Shown here: piece by piece, positions 8,385-16,500 of the stretch
Position numbering within the stretch: the stretch's first letter is position 1
How the letters are laid out: each line of letters begins with the position of its first letter
Source of the DNA: CAYWPG01 sp964460035
GTDB lineage: Bacteria; Pseudomonadota; Gammaproteobacteria; Nitrococcales; AK92
Assembly: GCA_964460035.1 (NCBI GenBank)
Contig: CAYWPG010000025.1
Span: 1-54,347 of the forward strand
Direction: 5' to 3'
DNA: 54,347 nucleotides
The notes under the pieces: model-generated
Database searches by the model: none
Seen by the model: the letters and a program-made list of their open reading frames with translations, nothing else
Told to the model about the DNA's origin: nothing
Program-made: the position numbers and the translations under genes

Positions 8385-9569
8385 TTACTCCTTCGCCGTC
8401 GTACCGAGGAATTCGCGAACCAGCGCGATCACGCCGTCGGCGATCTGCGCGACCTCCGTCTCGCCGATGATCAACGGCGGCAACAGCCGAATGACGGAGC
8501 CGGCGGTCACGTTGATGATCAAACCTTGTGCCAGCGCTCGGGCAACCAGTTCGCCGCAAGGCCGGTCGAGCTCGATGCCGAGCATCAGACCCCGCCCGCG
8601 GATGTCGACCACGCCGGGCAGGCCCTGCAGTGCGCTCTTCAGCGCGCTCAGCAACTGTTCGCCCCGCACGGCGGCTCGGCTCAGCAGATCTTCCTGCTCT
8701 ATCGCCTCGATCACCGCCAGCGCCGTGCGGCAGGCAAGCGGATTGCCGCCGAAGGTGGTGCCGTGATGGCCGGCCTGAAACACTTCGGCAGCGGCCCCCG
8801 CCGCCAGGCAGGCGCCGATGGGAAAACCGTTGCCCAGGCCTTTGGCAAGGGTCAGCACGTCAGGCCGGATGCCGGCGTGCTGGAAGGCAAACCAGGCTCC
8901 GGTGCGGCCCATGCCGGTCTGGATCTCATCCAACATCAGCAGCCAGCCGTGGCGGTCGCAGAGTGCTCGCAAACCGCGCAGGTAATCGGCGTCGGGTACG
9001 ACCACACCGCCTTCCCCGGTGATGGGCTCGACCAGGATCGCGACGATGTCGGCATTGTCCGCCAGGCGTTCGATAGCGGCCAGATCGTTATAAGGGACGC
9101 GCTCGAAGCCGCCTACCAGCGGACCGAAGCCCTCCTGGATCTTGCGGTTGCCGGTGGCGCTCAATGCGCCTAGCGTGCGACCGTGAAAGCTGCCTTCGCT
9201 GACGATAATGGTGGGCGTTTGGATGCCGCGACGGTGTCCATAGAGCCGGGCCAGCTTGATGGCCGCCTCGTTGGCTTCCGTACCGGAGTTACAGAAGAAA
9301 GCCTTGTCCATCCCGGCAAGCTGGCACAGGCGCGCGCCTAAGCGCTCCTGATGCGTGACGCGGAAAATGTTGGACGTATGCAGCAGCGTTGCGGCCTGCT
9401 CCTGGATGGCGGCGGTAACCCGGGGGTGGCAGTGACCCAGGCCGCAGACCGCGATGCCGGAGAGAGCATCGAGGTAGCGCTTACCGCGGCTGTCCCATAA
9501 CCAAACGCCTTCGCCGCGCTCGAAGGCTACATCCTGGCGCGCATAGGTTTGCATGAGAGAGTCGGACAT
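8385..9569 (-). CDS. argD: Acetylornithine aminotransferase ArgD
   Basis: This PLP-dependent class III aminotransferase converts N-acetylglutamate semialdehyde to N-acetylornithine, and often also acts in lysine synthesis. The 394-residue sequence shows the cofactor lysine in LTLAKGLGNGFPIGA, the aspartate in MLDEIQTGMGRTG, and the FFCNSGTEANEAAIKLAR pocket. It is the first gene of the minus-strand arg cluster and is followed five bases later by argF. Confidence 0.95.
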   Translation of the reverse strand: MSDSLMQTYARQDVAFERGEGVWLWDSRGKRYLDALSGIAVCGLGHCHPRVTAAIQEQAATLLHTSNIFRVTHQERLGARLCQLAGMDKAFFCNSGTEANEAAIKLARLYGHRRGIQTPTIIVSEGSFHGRTLGALSATGNRKIQEGFGPLVGGFERVPYNDLAAIERLADNADIVAILVEPITGEGGVVVPDADYLRGLRALCDRHGWLLMLDEIQTGMGRTGAWFAFQHAGIRPDVLTLAKGLGNGFPIGACLAAGAAAEVFQAGHHGTTFGGNPLACRTALAVIEAIEQEDLLSRAAVRGEQLLSALKSALQGLPGVVDIRGRGLMLGIELDRPCGELVARALAQGLIINVTAGSVIRLLPPLIIGETEVAQIADGVIALVREFLGTTAKE

Positions 9570-9644
9570 CCTGAATCACCGAATGAAGGCGCCAAAAACA
9601 AGAAAGGCAGCTCCCGGAGGGGCTGCCATCCTTGTGCGATTATA

Positions 9645-9666
9645 AAAAGCCCGCCCGAGGCGGGCA
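9645..9666 (-). terminator. Intrinsic terminator after sodB
   Basis: Read on the minus strand, the inverted repeat GCCCGCC-TCG-GGCGGGC is followed by TTTTTATAA, just after the sodB stop. This is a canonical U-tract terminator. A second GC hairpin (GGCAGC-GCTGCC, about 9606-9627) lies a little further on, towards argD. Confidence 0.85.
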
Positions 9667-9671
9667 AGCGC

Positions 9672-10256
9672 TTATTTCTTGAAATTTTCGGCAACGAAGT
9701 CCCAGTTCACGAGGTTCCAGAAGGCTTCCAGGAACTTCGGACGGGCGTTGCGGTAGTCGATGTAGTAGGCGTGTTCCCAGATGTCGCAGGTCAACAGCGG
9801 CGTGCTGTCGGTGTTCTGGATCGGGGTTTCGGCGTCGTCGGTCTGCACGATGGCAAGACTGCCGTCGCTCTTCTTCACCAGCCAGCCCCAGCCGGACCCG
9901 AAGTTGTTGATGGTGCTCTCGCTGAACTCCTTCTTGAAGTTCTCGAAAGAACCCCAGGTCTTGTTGATCGCGTCCGCGAGCTCGCCCTTCGGCTCGCCGC
10001 CGCCGTTGGGGCTCAGGCAGTTCCAGAAGAACGTGTGGTTCCAGACCTGGGCGGCCTGGTTGAACAGAGTACCGCTGGACTTGCGGATGATCTCCACCAA
10101 GTCCATGTTCTCGTACTCGGTACCCGGAATCAGAGAATTGAGCTTGTCGACGTACGCCTGGTGGTGCTTGCCGTAGTGGTACTCCAGCGTCTCCTGAGAC
10201 ATGTGCGGCTCAAGCGCGTTCTTCGGGTAGGGCAGTGGCGGTAATTCGTGCTTCAT
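9672..10256 (-). CDS. sodB: Iron superoxide dismutase SodB
   Basis: It converts superoxide to hydrogen peroxide and oxygen in the cytoplasm. The 194-residue protein carries the metal ligands His27, His74, Asp158 and His162. The segment FNQAAQVWNHTFFWNC and the NGGGEP loop mark the iron rather than the manganese form. A strong AAGGAG site precedes the ATG. It stands alone, with its own terminator, opposite the grxD promoter region. Iron-dependent control would be expected in this family, but I saw no convincing Fur box. Confidence 0.96.
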   Translation of the reverse strand: MKHELPPLPYPKNALEPHMSQETLEYHYGKHHQAYVDKLNSLIPGTEYENMDLVEIIRKSSGTLFNQAAQVWNHTFFWNCLSPNGGGEPKGELADAINKTWGSFENFKKEFSESTINNFGSGWGWLVKKSDGSLAIVQTDDAETPIQNTDSTPLLTCDIWEHAYYIDYRNARPKFLEAFWNLVNWDFVAENFKK

Positions 10257-10682
10257 CGTCTGCTCCTTGTTGCCGGTTCCTTGCCAGACTAAGCCAAGTT
10301 GGCCAACCTAATGATTGGAAAGCGCTTTCGACGTGCTCCGCGAGCATGTTATGCCATGGCAAGAGCCCGTTACGGCGGTGATTAAAGGGAGGAACAAGTC
10401 TAGTCACCGCGGTATCCCTTTTCAACCGTGCAGTTATAGGGGAAATCCCCTGCGGCCGGAGGCGGCGGACAGCGCGGCACACTCCCCGACCGTGCCTGTG
10501 GGGTTGCGGCTACAGGCCTACAAGGGTAGGGAATCTATTCTTCCGGCGGTTGTCACTACCCCTAGGGGCGGGGCGGCTGGCGCGCGGCGCGAATAACCCG
10601 GACGATAGAGTCGTTTTTGTTAGACCGCTGGGGCGTTAAACTGCTCGCTAACCGTGTCTTAGTGTCTACGAGGTGACGTTTC
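10257..10682. other. Divergent intergenic region sodB/grxD
   Basis: These 426 bases separate divergent sodB and grxD. No convincing coding sequence is seen. They hold the sodB ribosome site next to its start, a 12-base palindrome at 10318-10329, a TTGGCCAA palindrome near 10299, GC-rich tracts around 10445-10580, and presumably two promoters that I could not place with confidence. Confidence 0.6.
10318..10329. promoter_or_regulatory. Perfect palindrome resembling a LacI-family operator
   Basis: GAAAGCGCTTTC is a perfect 12-base palindrome with a central CG step, the layout of LacI/GalR-family operators. It lies about 60 bases upstream of the sodB start. No LacI-family gene is in the window, so binding is speculative. 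Confidence 0.25.
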
Positions 10683-11009
10683 ATGAGCGATGTGCAGGAG
10701 ATCATCCGCAAGCAGGTTACCGAGAACCCCATCATTCTGTACATGAAGGGGACGCCGCAGTTCCCGCAGTGCGGTTTCTCGATGCGCGCGTCGCAGGCGC
10801 TGGCCGGTTGCGGCCGCGAGTTCGCGTACGTGAACGTGCTGGAGGATCAGGCGATCCGCGAAGGCATCAAAGTGTTCGGCAACTGGCCGACCATTCCTCA
10901 GCTCTATATCGATGGCGAGCTGGTCGGAGGCTGCGACATCATTCTTGAGATGTACGAGAGCGGGGAGTTGCAGAAGATGGTGGAGTCCGCTGGCAAGGCG
11001 GCCGGTTGA
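10683..11009 (+). CDS. grxD: Monothiol glutaredoxin GrxD
   Basis: This CGFS glutaredoxin binds and transfers [2Fe-2S] clusters, usually with glutathione and BolA partners. In its 108 residues the active site is QCGFS near residue 29-33. The glutathione-binding WPTIPQLYIDGELVGGCDI follows, and the N-terminal ILYMKGTPQFPQ is family-typical. It is divergent from sodB, another gene of iron and oxidative biology. Translation starts at the ATG at 10683. Confidence 0.95.
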   Translation: MSDVQEIIRKQVTENPIILYMKGTPQFPQCGFSMRASQALAGCGREFAYVNVLEDQAIREGIKVFGNWPTIPQLYIDGELVGGCDIILEMYESGELQKMVESAGKAAG

Positions 11010-11208
11010 GGCGCATGCCCAGCTGCAGTCCATCCTGGATGCGCTCAGGCGCGTGGCCCGGCGGCACCTGCCCGCCGGGCCACGCGTCGAGCAACTTGAT
11101 CCACAGACGATACTCTCCTGTCTTGCCCTGCCGGTCGACAATCGCAGCGTTTGCCGCCGCCGGCTAGAGCGCATTCTTCGCGCCCGCAAGGGCCGCCGTA
11201 GAGGTTAG
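11008..11208 (+). other. Coding-like stretch with no clear start after grxD
   Basis: In the frame ending with TAG at 11206-11208, codons from about 11008 show the strong G/C third-position bias of local genes. They encode an arginine-rich helical sequence (LDALRRVARRHLPAG, then RRLERILRARKG). No ATG, GTG or TTG with a ribosome site opens it outside grxD; possible starts are inside grxD (ATG 10912) or a CTG at 10990. It could be a small overlapping gene, a remnant, or chance. A strong hairpin (11051-11085) lies inside it. Confidence 0.25.
11051..11085. terminator. 14-bp perfect hairpin after grxD, no U-tract
   Basis: The arm at 11051-11064 pairs perfectly with 11072-11085 around a 7-base loop (CACCTGC). 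It lies 42 bases after the grxD stop. There is no T-run on either strand, so it is not a canonical intrinsic terminator; it may act as a U-less terminator or a 3'-end stabiliser. Confidence 0.5.
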
Positions 11209-11217
11209 TGCGGGAAG

Positions 11218-12633
11218 ATGATGGGGCAACTGCTTGCCAGCCGACGCTGTCTGCGCAGGGCGTGGCTGCAGAGTCGGCGCCCGGACCTTGCCCGACACAC
11301 GGAACTTGGCCCGCCGCGCTGGGATCTGGGGCCGGCGCGACGGGCACATTGGCCCATGGCGCACGCGATAAATCCCGTTGCCGCCGACGCTGCCGTGCAC
11401 ACCGCGCAGGCACTAGCGCGCCCGGATGCGGTGGTGGCCAACGCCGTGTTCGAGCATGCCGGCTTGCGCGTGACGGTCGATCTGGCAACGCCGGAGAAGA
11501 TGATAGAGCTGGGGACATCGGTACGCCCGCCCCGGCGACTGAACGCCTTGGCGCTCAAGCTTTGGGTTGCCGAAGCATGCGGCTGGCAGCCGCCATCGGT
11601 GGTGGTGACCACCGTGGATCCGCGCTTCGAGTACCGGGGTGATTACCGCGGGATCTGGATCGAACATGACGTTACCGCCGAGGTGCGGCGGCTAGCGAGC
11701 CAAGTTCCCGGCTGGGTACGGGAACTCGACGAAGCTTTGGCAGCTGGCGAGCCGGCGGTCGAGCCCGGCCGGCAGTGTTTGGCACCGACTTTGTGCGCCT
11801 TTGCCGAGCACTGCGCGCGGCCGGCCGCCGAGTATCCGGTTACCGACTTGCGGGCGGCACCGGCTCTGGTGCGCTCCCTGCAGCAGGCCGGCTACGACGA
11901 TCTGCGCGAGGTGCCGGCCCGATTGCTGCAAAAGCCGCTGCACAGGCGGATGCATCGTGCGGCAGTGAGTGGCGAGCCGCAGCTCGATCCCGAGCTGGCC
12001 GCATTCGCGGCTGAGCTGGCGTATCCACGCGCCTATCTCGATTTCGAAGCAGTGCAGTTCGCGTTGCCTATCTGGGAGGGGACGCGTCCGTATCAAGCGC
12101 TGCCGTTCCAGTGGTCCTGCTTGGTCGAACTTGCGCCGGGCGAGTTGGAGGAGTACGAGTTTCTCGATCTGTCCGGCGCGGCGCCTATGCGCGCCTGTGC
12201 TCAGCGCTTGGTGGAGGCGCTTCCATCGAAAGGCCCGGTGGTGGTCTACGGCGATTTCGAGTCGCGCACGCTATCGCTGCTGGCAGAGTTCGTCCCGGAG
12301 CTGGCGCCGGCGCTGCGCGCAATCCGCACGCGCATCGTGGATTTGCTGCCTTGGGTGCAACGACACTACTACCACCGCGATATGCACGGCGGCTGGTCGT
12401 TGAAGACGGTACTCAACGCCATTGGCGGGCCCACGGAGACCGAAGCGACCGGCGCGGGTGCTGTAAGTGAGGGGTTGGGGGCCCAGCGCGCCTATCTGGA
12501 GGCCATAGACGAGCGCACATCCGAGCCGCAGCGCCAGCGGCTGGCGCAAATGCTGCGCAACTACTGCCGCGGCGATACCATCGGTTTGCGCCGGTTGGTC
12601 GAGTACTTCGCGGCAGCCCATGCATGGACGTAG
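11218..12633 (+). CDS. DUF2779 protein: Cas4-like Fe-S region plus RNase H-like exonuclease domain
   Basis: The 471-residue protein has the DUF2779 architecture. The N-terminal Cas4/RecB-like part keeps four cysteines placed as for a [4Fe-4S] cluster (Cys11 and Cys187, 193, 199). Its nuclease acids are visible as Asp88 and Glu97, but the following motif reads IELGTS instead of the usual E-x-K, so the catalytic lysine is a glycine. The C-terminal half (about 265-465) is RNase H-like, with YLDFE (Asp275, Glu277), YGDFE (Asp346) and a late RGDT (Asp453), a DEDD-like acidic set. An in-frame stop at 11206 fixes the start region. Biological role unknown; a nucleic-acid exonuclease is the best inference. 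Confidence 0.75.
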   Translation: MMGQLLASRRCLRRAWLQSRRPDLARHTELGPPRWDLGPARRAHWPMAHAINPVAADAAVHTAQALARPDAVVANAVFEHAGLRVTVDLATPEKMIELGTSVRPPRRLNALALKLWVAEACGWQPPSVVVTTVDPRFEYRGDYRGIWIEHDVTAEVRRLASQVPGWVRELDEALAAGEPAVEPGRQCLAPTLCAFAEHCARPAAEYPVTDLRAAPALVRSLQQAGYDDLREVPARLLQKPLHRRMHRAAVSGEPQLDPELAAFAAELAYPRAYLDFEAVQFALPIWEGTRPYQALPFQWSCLVELAPGELEEYEFLDLSGAAPMRACAQRLVEALPSKGPVVVYGDFESRTLSLLAEFVPELAPALRAIRTRIVDLLPWVQRHYYHRDMHGGWSLKTVLNAIGGPTETEATGAGAVSEGLGAQRAYLEAIDERTSEPQRQRLAQMLRNYCRGDTIGLRRLVEYFAAAHAWT

Positions 12634-12775
12634 CGGGATCCTTGAGGCACCCAGGGGACGAGCACCGGGCTATCTTCCGGCTGTGTAAAGGGACTGCTAC
12701 GCCGCTTGGCGGGCTATTCGCCGCGTTGCGAGCCATCGGCTATCCTTGCGCCTTTGTCCGGTTACGGTAGTGCCC

Positions 12776-13309
12776 ATGACGCCTTGCGAGCATAAGGTCG
12801 AAGATCTCATCCAACTGTTCAACGAAACCTTTCAGCATAGTGAACGGACCATTCTGGTCCGCGGCGACGACGAGCCGATCTATCTGCCCGCGGACGAGCA
12901 TCATCCTTATCACCGCATCATCTTCGCCCACGGCTTTTATGCCAGCGCTCTGCATGAGATTGCGCATTGGTGCATAGCTGGGCCTGAGCGCCGCAAGCTG
13001 GTCGATTACGGTTATTGGTATCGGCCGGATGGTCGTACGGAAGCCGAGCAGAGAGAGTTCGAGCGGGTCGAGGCCAAGCCGCAGGCACTGGAGTGGGCGC
13101 TGAGCCTGGCGGCCGGATTCCGCTTCGAGGTCAGCGTCGACAACTTATCGGGCGCGCCGGTCGACCGTCACGCTTTCCGAGCTCGTGTTTATCGTGCGCT
13201 CTGCCGGTACGTTGAGCAAGGTTTTCCGCCGCGGGCCAAGTTGATGATGGAACGCCTGGAAGCATTCTACGGCACGCGCTTTAGCCTGCCCCCGGATGCG
13301 CACTCCTAG
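12776..13309 (+). CDS. epmC: EF-P hydroxylase EpmC (YfcM)
   Basis: EpmC hydroxylates the beta-lysylated lysine of elongation factor P, the last modification step. The 177-residue product matches the family along its length: DDEPIYLPADEHHPYHRIIFAHGFYASALHEIAHW, with the metal-binding HEIAH motif, and VDYGYWYRPDGRT, then VEAKPQALEW. The ATG at 12776 gives the family N-terminus. The genes for the earlier steps (epmA, epmB) and efp are not in this window. It may follow the DUF2779 gene in the same transcript after a 142-base gap. Confidence 0.93.
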   Translation: MTPCEHKVEDLIQLFNETFQHSERTILVRGDDEPIYLPADEHHPYHRIIFAHGFYASALHEIAHWCIAGPERRKLVDYGYWYRPDGRTEAEQREFERVEAKPQALEWALSLAAGFRFEVSVDNLSGAPVDRHAFRARVYRALCRYVEQGFPPRAKLMMERLEAFYGTRFSLPPDAHS

Positions 13310-13384
13310 GGTTCGCAGCATAGCGCGGGGAAGAGGATGCGCCAGGCGGCCGAGCCGGTGGGTTCGACCGCCTGCCAAGAACGA

Positions 13385-13810
13385 TCAGGGAAGTTGAATC
13401 TTGCCCCCGCCCGGCATGCCGCCACCGGGGAACCCGCCGCCCGGGCCGCCGAATCCGCCCAAATCGGGGCTGCTCCCGGGCAATACCAGGGAGGTGGCCG
13501 CCTCGCGACGCAGCTCCTTTAACCGCTCCATGGTCTCGTTCACGGCGTTACGGGCGGCATCGCCGAAGGCGCTGGCCGCCTCCGCCAGGCTGCTCGCCTG
13601 GATTTCGAAACTCAGCGGCAGAGCCCCGCCCGGGGTGAGGATCTGCGTTTGGCCGACATAGACCACGGGGCGCGTATCGTCGCGGCTGCCATCCGCTGTC
13701 ACCGGAGTCAGGCGCATGATGGTGCCCACACGGCGGTCGGTGAAAACCTCTTCCTGATAAAGCGCTGAGGGGTCCATCCCCAGGTCTTCGAGTGGATCGT
13801 CTGCAGCCAT
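13385..13810 (-). CDS. Conserved-looking hypothetical protein with Gly/Pro-rich tail
   Basis: This 141-residue soluble protein opens with an acidic segment (AADDPLEDLGMDPSALY). A compact central part follows (EEVFTDRRVGTIMRLTPV, then RPVVYVGQTQILTPGGALPLSFEI), then a helix rich in Ala, Glu and Arg (about 85-115) and a flexible tail of repeated GG and PGGG. There is no signal peptide or cysteine. The ATG at 13810 is chosen because the upstream extension is unlike the rest. I recall similar uncharacterised gammaproteobacterial proteins but cannot name a function. Confidence 0.7.
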   Translation of the reverse strand: MAADDPLEDLGMDPSALYQEEVFTDRRVGTIMRLTPVTADGSRDDTRPVVYVGQTQILTPGGALPLSFEIQASSLAEAASAFGDAARNAVNETMERLKELRREAATSLVLPGSSPDLGGFGGPGGGFPGGGMPGGGKIQLP

Positions 13811-13857
13811 GTCTGGGCACCTCGTTGTTGTCTGCAAAGAACAAATGCTCGATACGT

Positions 13858-13878
13858 GGGCCGGCCGGATGCCGGCCC
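13858..13878. terminator. GC hairpin between helicase and hypothetical gene
   Basis: GGGCCGGC (13858-13865) pairs with GCCGGCCC (13871-13878) over a 5-base loop. It lies in the 193-base gap between the helicase stop and the next minus-strand gene. No T-run follows on either strand. Confidence 0.4.
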
Positions 13879-14003
13879 GCTGCACAGGGCACATAGGGCC
13901 GGTAGCGGCACTTGGGCAAGGTTAGCAGAGCAGAGCGAGCGTTGCAGGCCGGCCGTCTATACCGCCGAGTATCGGCCTTGCCGTTGCGGTGGCAAGAAAA
14001 GCC

Positions 14004-16046
14004 TTAGCTCTGTACGGCCTGGCGCATCTTCGCCAGCCAGTCCCTGGCGTTCTGCTGAGCTTGTTTATTGCTCGCCGGCGTGGGGCCGCGACGGTCGATG
14101 ATCTCTACCTCGTGCCCGCTGGTGATCTCGGCCAGGAAGCGCGAGACCGGCATTGGCTGAGGGCCGCTGCCGGTGCCCAGATCGATGGCGTCGGCGTGAT
14201 GCAGCGTGATCTGGTTCTGGGCGCGGGTGAGAGCCACGTAGGCCAGGCGTCGCTCTTCCGGCAGATTCTCGACTTCCTTTTCGCGCGCCATGGGCACGAG
14301 GCCGTCGGAGAAGCCGAACAAATGCACGATAGGCCACTCCAGCCCCTTGGAGGCATGTATGGAGCAAAGCGTGATCTTGGGCTGATCGCCTTCGGCTTCG
14401 TCGGTGCCCCCGGCAATGACCTCCAGCGCCGTGCACCAGCGCTCCTCCGGTGTGGCGTTGCGCGGGGCGGTTTCCAGGCGCTTGCTCATGGCCCGTTGCA
14501 CGGCGCTCATGCGGCCCAAGGCGGGCTTCATGGCCTGCTTGAGCTCGACCTGGTCTACCGGCCGGTTGTTGGCCTTGAGCGCGTTCTTGGCGCGGGCGAG
14601 CAACCAGCTGCGGAACAGCGGAGTCGTCTCGCACCAGCGCAGCAGTTCGTCCGGGCCGGCTTTGTACAGTGCATCGAGTGCCGCGGCTAACTCCTGCACG
14701 CCTTTGGCCGCCTTGGCCGAAAGACGCCCTGTCTGCAGCAGCGGATCGTCGCCGGCAGCTATCATCTGACCCACTCCCTTGGCGCCCAGCCCGGGCACCA
14801 GGTCGGCCAGGCGCGAAAGCGCGCGCACGTCCCGGCGATTGGTGGCCAGCCGCCCGGCGGCCAGCATCATGCGCACGTCGGCATAGCTGAGCAGGTCGGT
14901 TCCGGCCTTGATGCGATACGGCAGCGCGCGCCGCAGCAGCGCGGTCTCGATCAGGCGCGCCAAGCGGTTCTTGCGATAGAGCACCGCGATATGCGCGGGG
15001 CTGGCGCCCTCGGCAATGGCTGCCGCGATACGGTCGGCCACGCCCTCGGCCATGGCCTCGCTGTCGGTGTACTGGACCAAGCGCACACGATCACTGTCCG
15101 ATGCCTTGCGCACGGCATACGGGTTTTTCTCCAGCCGGTTGGTGTTGTGGCGTACCAGCGTGGCGCCGCTGGTCACGATGGCCGGCGTGGAACGATAGTT
15201 GCGTTCGAGCCGATACACGGTGGCGCTGTACTGCTCGATGAAGTCGCGCATGTTCTCGGGGCGGGCATGACGCCACTCGTAGATTGCCTGGTCATCGTCG
15301 CCGACCAGCAGCACGGTATTATCCCGCGGCGTGATCAGCTTGAGCAGGCGGAACTGGGCCCCGTCGGTGTCCTGTGCCTCGTCGACCGTGATGTCCTTGA
15401 GCTGATCGCGCAGCCGTTCGCGCAGGGAATGATCCTGTCGCAGCAGGCGCGCCGGTAACAGGATCAGGTCGCTGAAGTCGAGTATGCCGGCACGGCGCTT
15501 TTCCGCCTCGTAGCGCTGGAGCGCCTTGATCAGGCCTCGCAGGGTGTGGCCGCCAAAGCCGCTCTCGAAGCATAACCGTTCGATTTCCGGGCGGTCTTCA
15601 TCGGCATTGATGTCCAGCCCGTGGGCGTTGATGGTCTCGTGCAGCCGTATGGCATCGGCGCGGCGGCCTTTCTCGGGAAAGGGCGTGGCGAGGAAAGCAT
15701 CCAACATGCGGCTGGCATCTTCAGCGTCCATCAGTGTGGCGTTGCGTGGTACCCCTACCGGTTTGCCGTGGGCACGCAGCAGGCGGTTGCCGAAGCTGTG
15801 AAACGTGCCGATCCAGGGCAGCGGCAGGGCGGCCGGCAGCCGCGCCCGCAAGCGCTCGCGCATTTCTGCTGCGGCCTTGTTGGTGAAGGTGAGAAGGACC
15901 AAGCCGTCGCTGGCAATACCGGATTCGGTCAGCCGCCTGGCTGCCCGCTCGGTGGTGCAACGGGTTTTGCCGGAGCCGGCCCCGGCGAGCACTGCAGCCG
16001 GGCCGCTGTCATGGGCGACTACGCGCGCCTGATCCGCATCGAGCAT
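14004..16046 (-). CDS. UvrD/Rep-family SF1A DNA helicase
   Basis: This is an ATP-dependent 3'-5' DNA helicase of the UvrD/Rep/PcrA family. The 680-residue protein starts with the Q-motif region and Walker A AGAGSGKT (about 21-28). Motif Ia VLLTFTNKAAAEMR, GTFHSFGNRLLR, motif II VDEAQDTDG, motif IV-type YRSTPAIV, motif V SIHASKGLEWPIVHL and motif VI VALTRAQNQI follow in order. It is somewhat shorter than UvrD and Rep and lacks a clear UvrD C-terminal tail, so I leave it unnamed. The start at 16046 is decided by a strong AGGGGGAA site. The SMR gene lies just upstream on the same strand. Confidence 0.9.
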   Translation of the reverse strand: MLDADQARVVAHDSGPAAVLAGAGSGKTRCTTERAARRLTESGIASDGLVLLTFTNKAAAEMRERLRARLPAALPLPWIGTFHSFGNRLLRAHGKPVGVPRNATLMDAEDASRMLDAFLATPFPEKGRRADAIRLHETINAHGLDINADEDRPEIERLCFESGFGGHTLRGLIKALQRYEAEKRRAGILDFSDLILLPARLLRQDHSLRERLRDQLKDITVDEAQDTDGAQFRLLKLITPRDNTVLLVGDDDQAIYEWRHARPENMRDFIEQYSATVYRLERNYRSTPAIVTSGATLVRHNTNRLEKNPYAVRKASDSDRVRLVQYTDSEAMAEGVADRIAAAIAEGASPAHIAVLYRKNRLARLIETALLRRALPYRIKAGTDLLSYADVRMMLAAGRLATNRRDVRALSRLADLVPGLGAKGVGQMIAAGDDPLLQTGRLSAKAAKGVQELAAALDALYKAGPDELLRWCETTPLFRSWLLARAKNALKANNRPVDQVELKQAMKPALGRMSAVQRAMSKRLETAPRNATPEERWCTALEVIAGGTDEAEGDQPKITLCSIHASKGLEWPIVHLFGFSDGLVPMAREKEVENLPEERRLAYVALTRAQNQITLHHADAIDLGTGSGPQPMPVSRFLAEITSGHEVEIIDRRGPTPASNKQAQQNARDWLAKMRQAVQS

Positions 16047-16052
16047 CAGCGT

Positions 16053-16059
16053 TCCCCCT
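16053..16059 (-). promoter_or_regulatory. Ribosome site that sets the helicase start
   Basis: On the minus strand AGGGGGA lies 6 bases before the ATG at 16046. It favours this start over the upstream in-frame codon at 16073. Confidence 0.6.
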
Positions 16060-16086
16060 AAACCGCCCCGCAAGGAGGCCTGATCG

Positions 16087-16104
16087 GCGGCGCTGTGGCG
16101 CCGC
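16087..16104. terminator. GC hairpin after the SMR gene, no U-tract
   Basis: GCGGCGC (16087-16093) pairs with GCGCCGC (16098-16104) over the tetraloop TGTG, about 27 bases after the SMR stop on the minus strand. It lacks a T-run. Confidence 0.35.
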
Positions 16105-16130
16105 GCGCTGTTCTTCCATTAGCTTCCCGC

Positions 16131-16451
16131 TTAGCTGACCAGCTTCAGACCGATCACACCGATGATGATGATACCGAGGAAGGCGAGCCGTGCGAGGGTG
16201 ACCGCATCGCCAAAATATACGATGCCGACGATGGCTACGCCCACCGCACCTAGTCCGGTCCATATGGCATACGCTGTGCCGACCGGGATGCCGCGCATGG
16301 CGAAGGAGAGCAGGACCATGTTGAGCACGGTGAGGGTGCCGGCCACGCTGATGGTCCAGACGTTGAAGTGGGTTTGAATCAGCTTCAGTGTAATTGCCCA
16401 GGCGACCTCGAAGGCGCAGGCGATGAACAACACCAGCCAGTAGATGGACAT
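16131..16451 (-). CDS. SMR-family exporter, SugE/Gdx-like
   Basis: This 106-residue protein has four transmembrane helices and forms a dual-topology dimeric cation/proton antiporter. The conserved membrane glutamate is Glu15 (CAFEVAWA). The helix-3 region GTAYAIWTGLGAVGVAIVG resembles the guanidinium exporter subgroup (SugE/Gdx) more than the multidrug EmrE subgroup. The start at 16451 (MSIYWL) is chosen over the long upstream extension, which is not protein-like. I looked for a guanidine riboswitch in front of it and saw none, so the substrate stays open. Confidence 0.85.
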   Translation of the reverse strand: MSIYWLVLFIACAFEVAWAITLKLIQTHFNVWTISVAGTLTVLNMVLLSFAMRGIPVGTAYAIWTGLGAVGVAIVGIVYFGDAVTLARLAFLGIIIIGVIGLKLVS

Positions 16452-16486
16452 GAGCTTGCCTAGATGTAACGCAGGGTAAGTGTATC

Positions 16487-16500
16487 CGCGGCCAGGGGGC
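16487..16500 (+). repeat. Short repeat, copy 1 (REP-like)
   Basis: The 14-mer CGCGGCCAGGGGGC occurs here and again at 29964-29977, both intergenic. In this copy GCGGCC and GGCCGC (16488-16493 and 16498-16503) form a perfect small hairpin. The pair resembles short REP-type palindromes of GC-rich gammaproteobacteria, but two copies are weak support. Confidence 0.3.

Noticed and set aside
7507..8766. 419-codon plus-strand frame opposite argF/argD
   Set aside because: It is antisense to recognised genes and has no motif or ribosome site.
10257..10330. Fur box before sodB
   Set aside because: Iron control would be sensible, but no 19-base inverted repeat close to the Fur consensus was found.
13355..13385. 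GGTTCGA sequence resembling a tRNA T-loop
   Set aside because: No acceptor, D or anticodon stems can be built around it, so it is not a tRNA.
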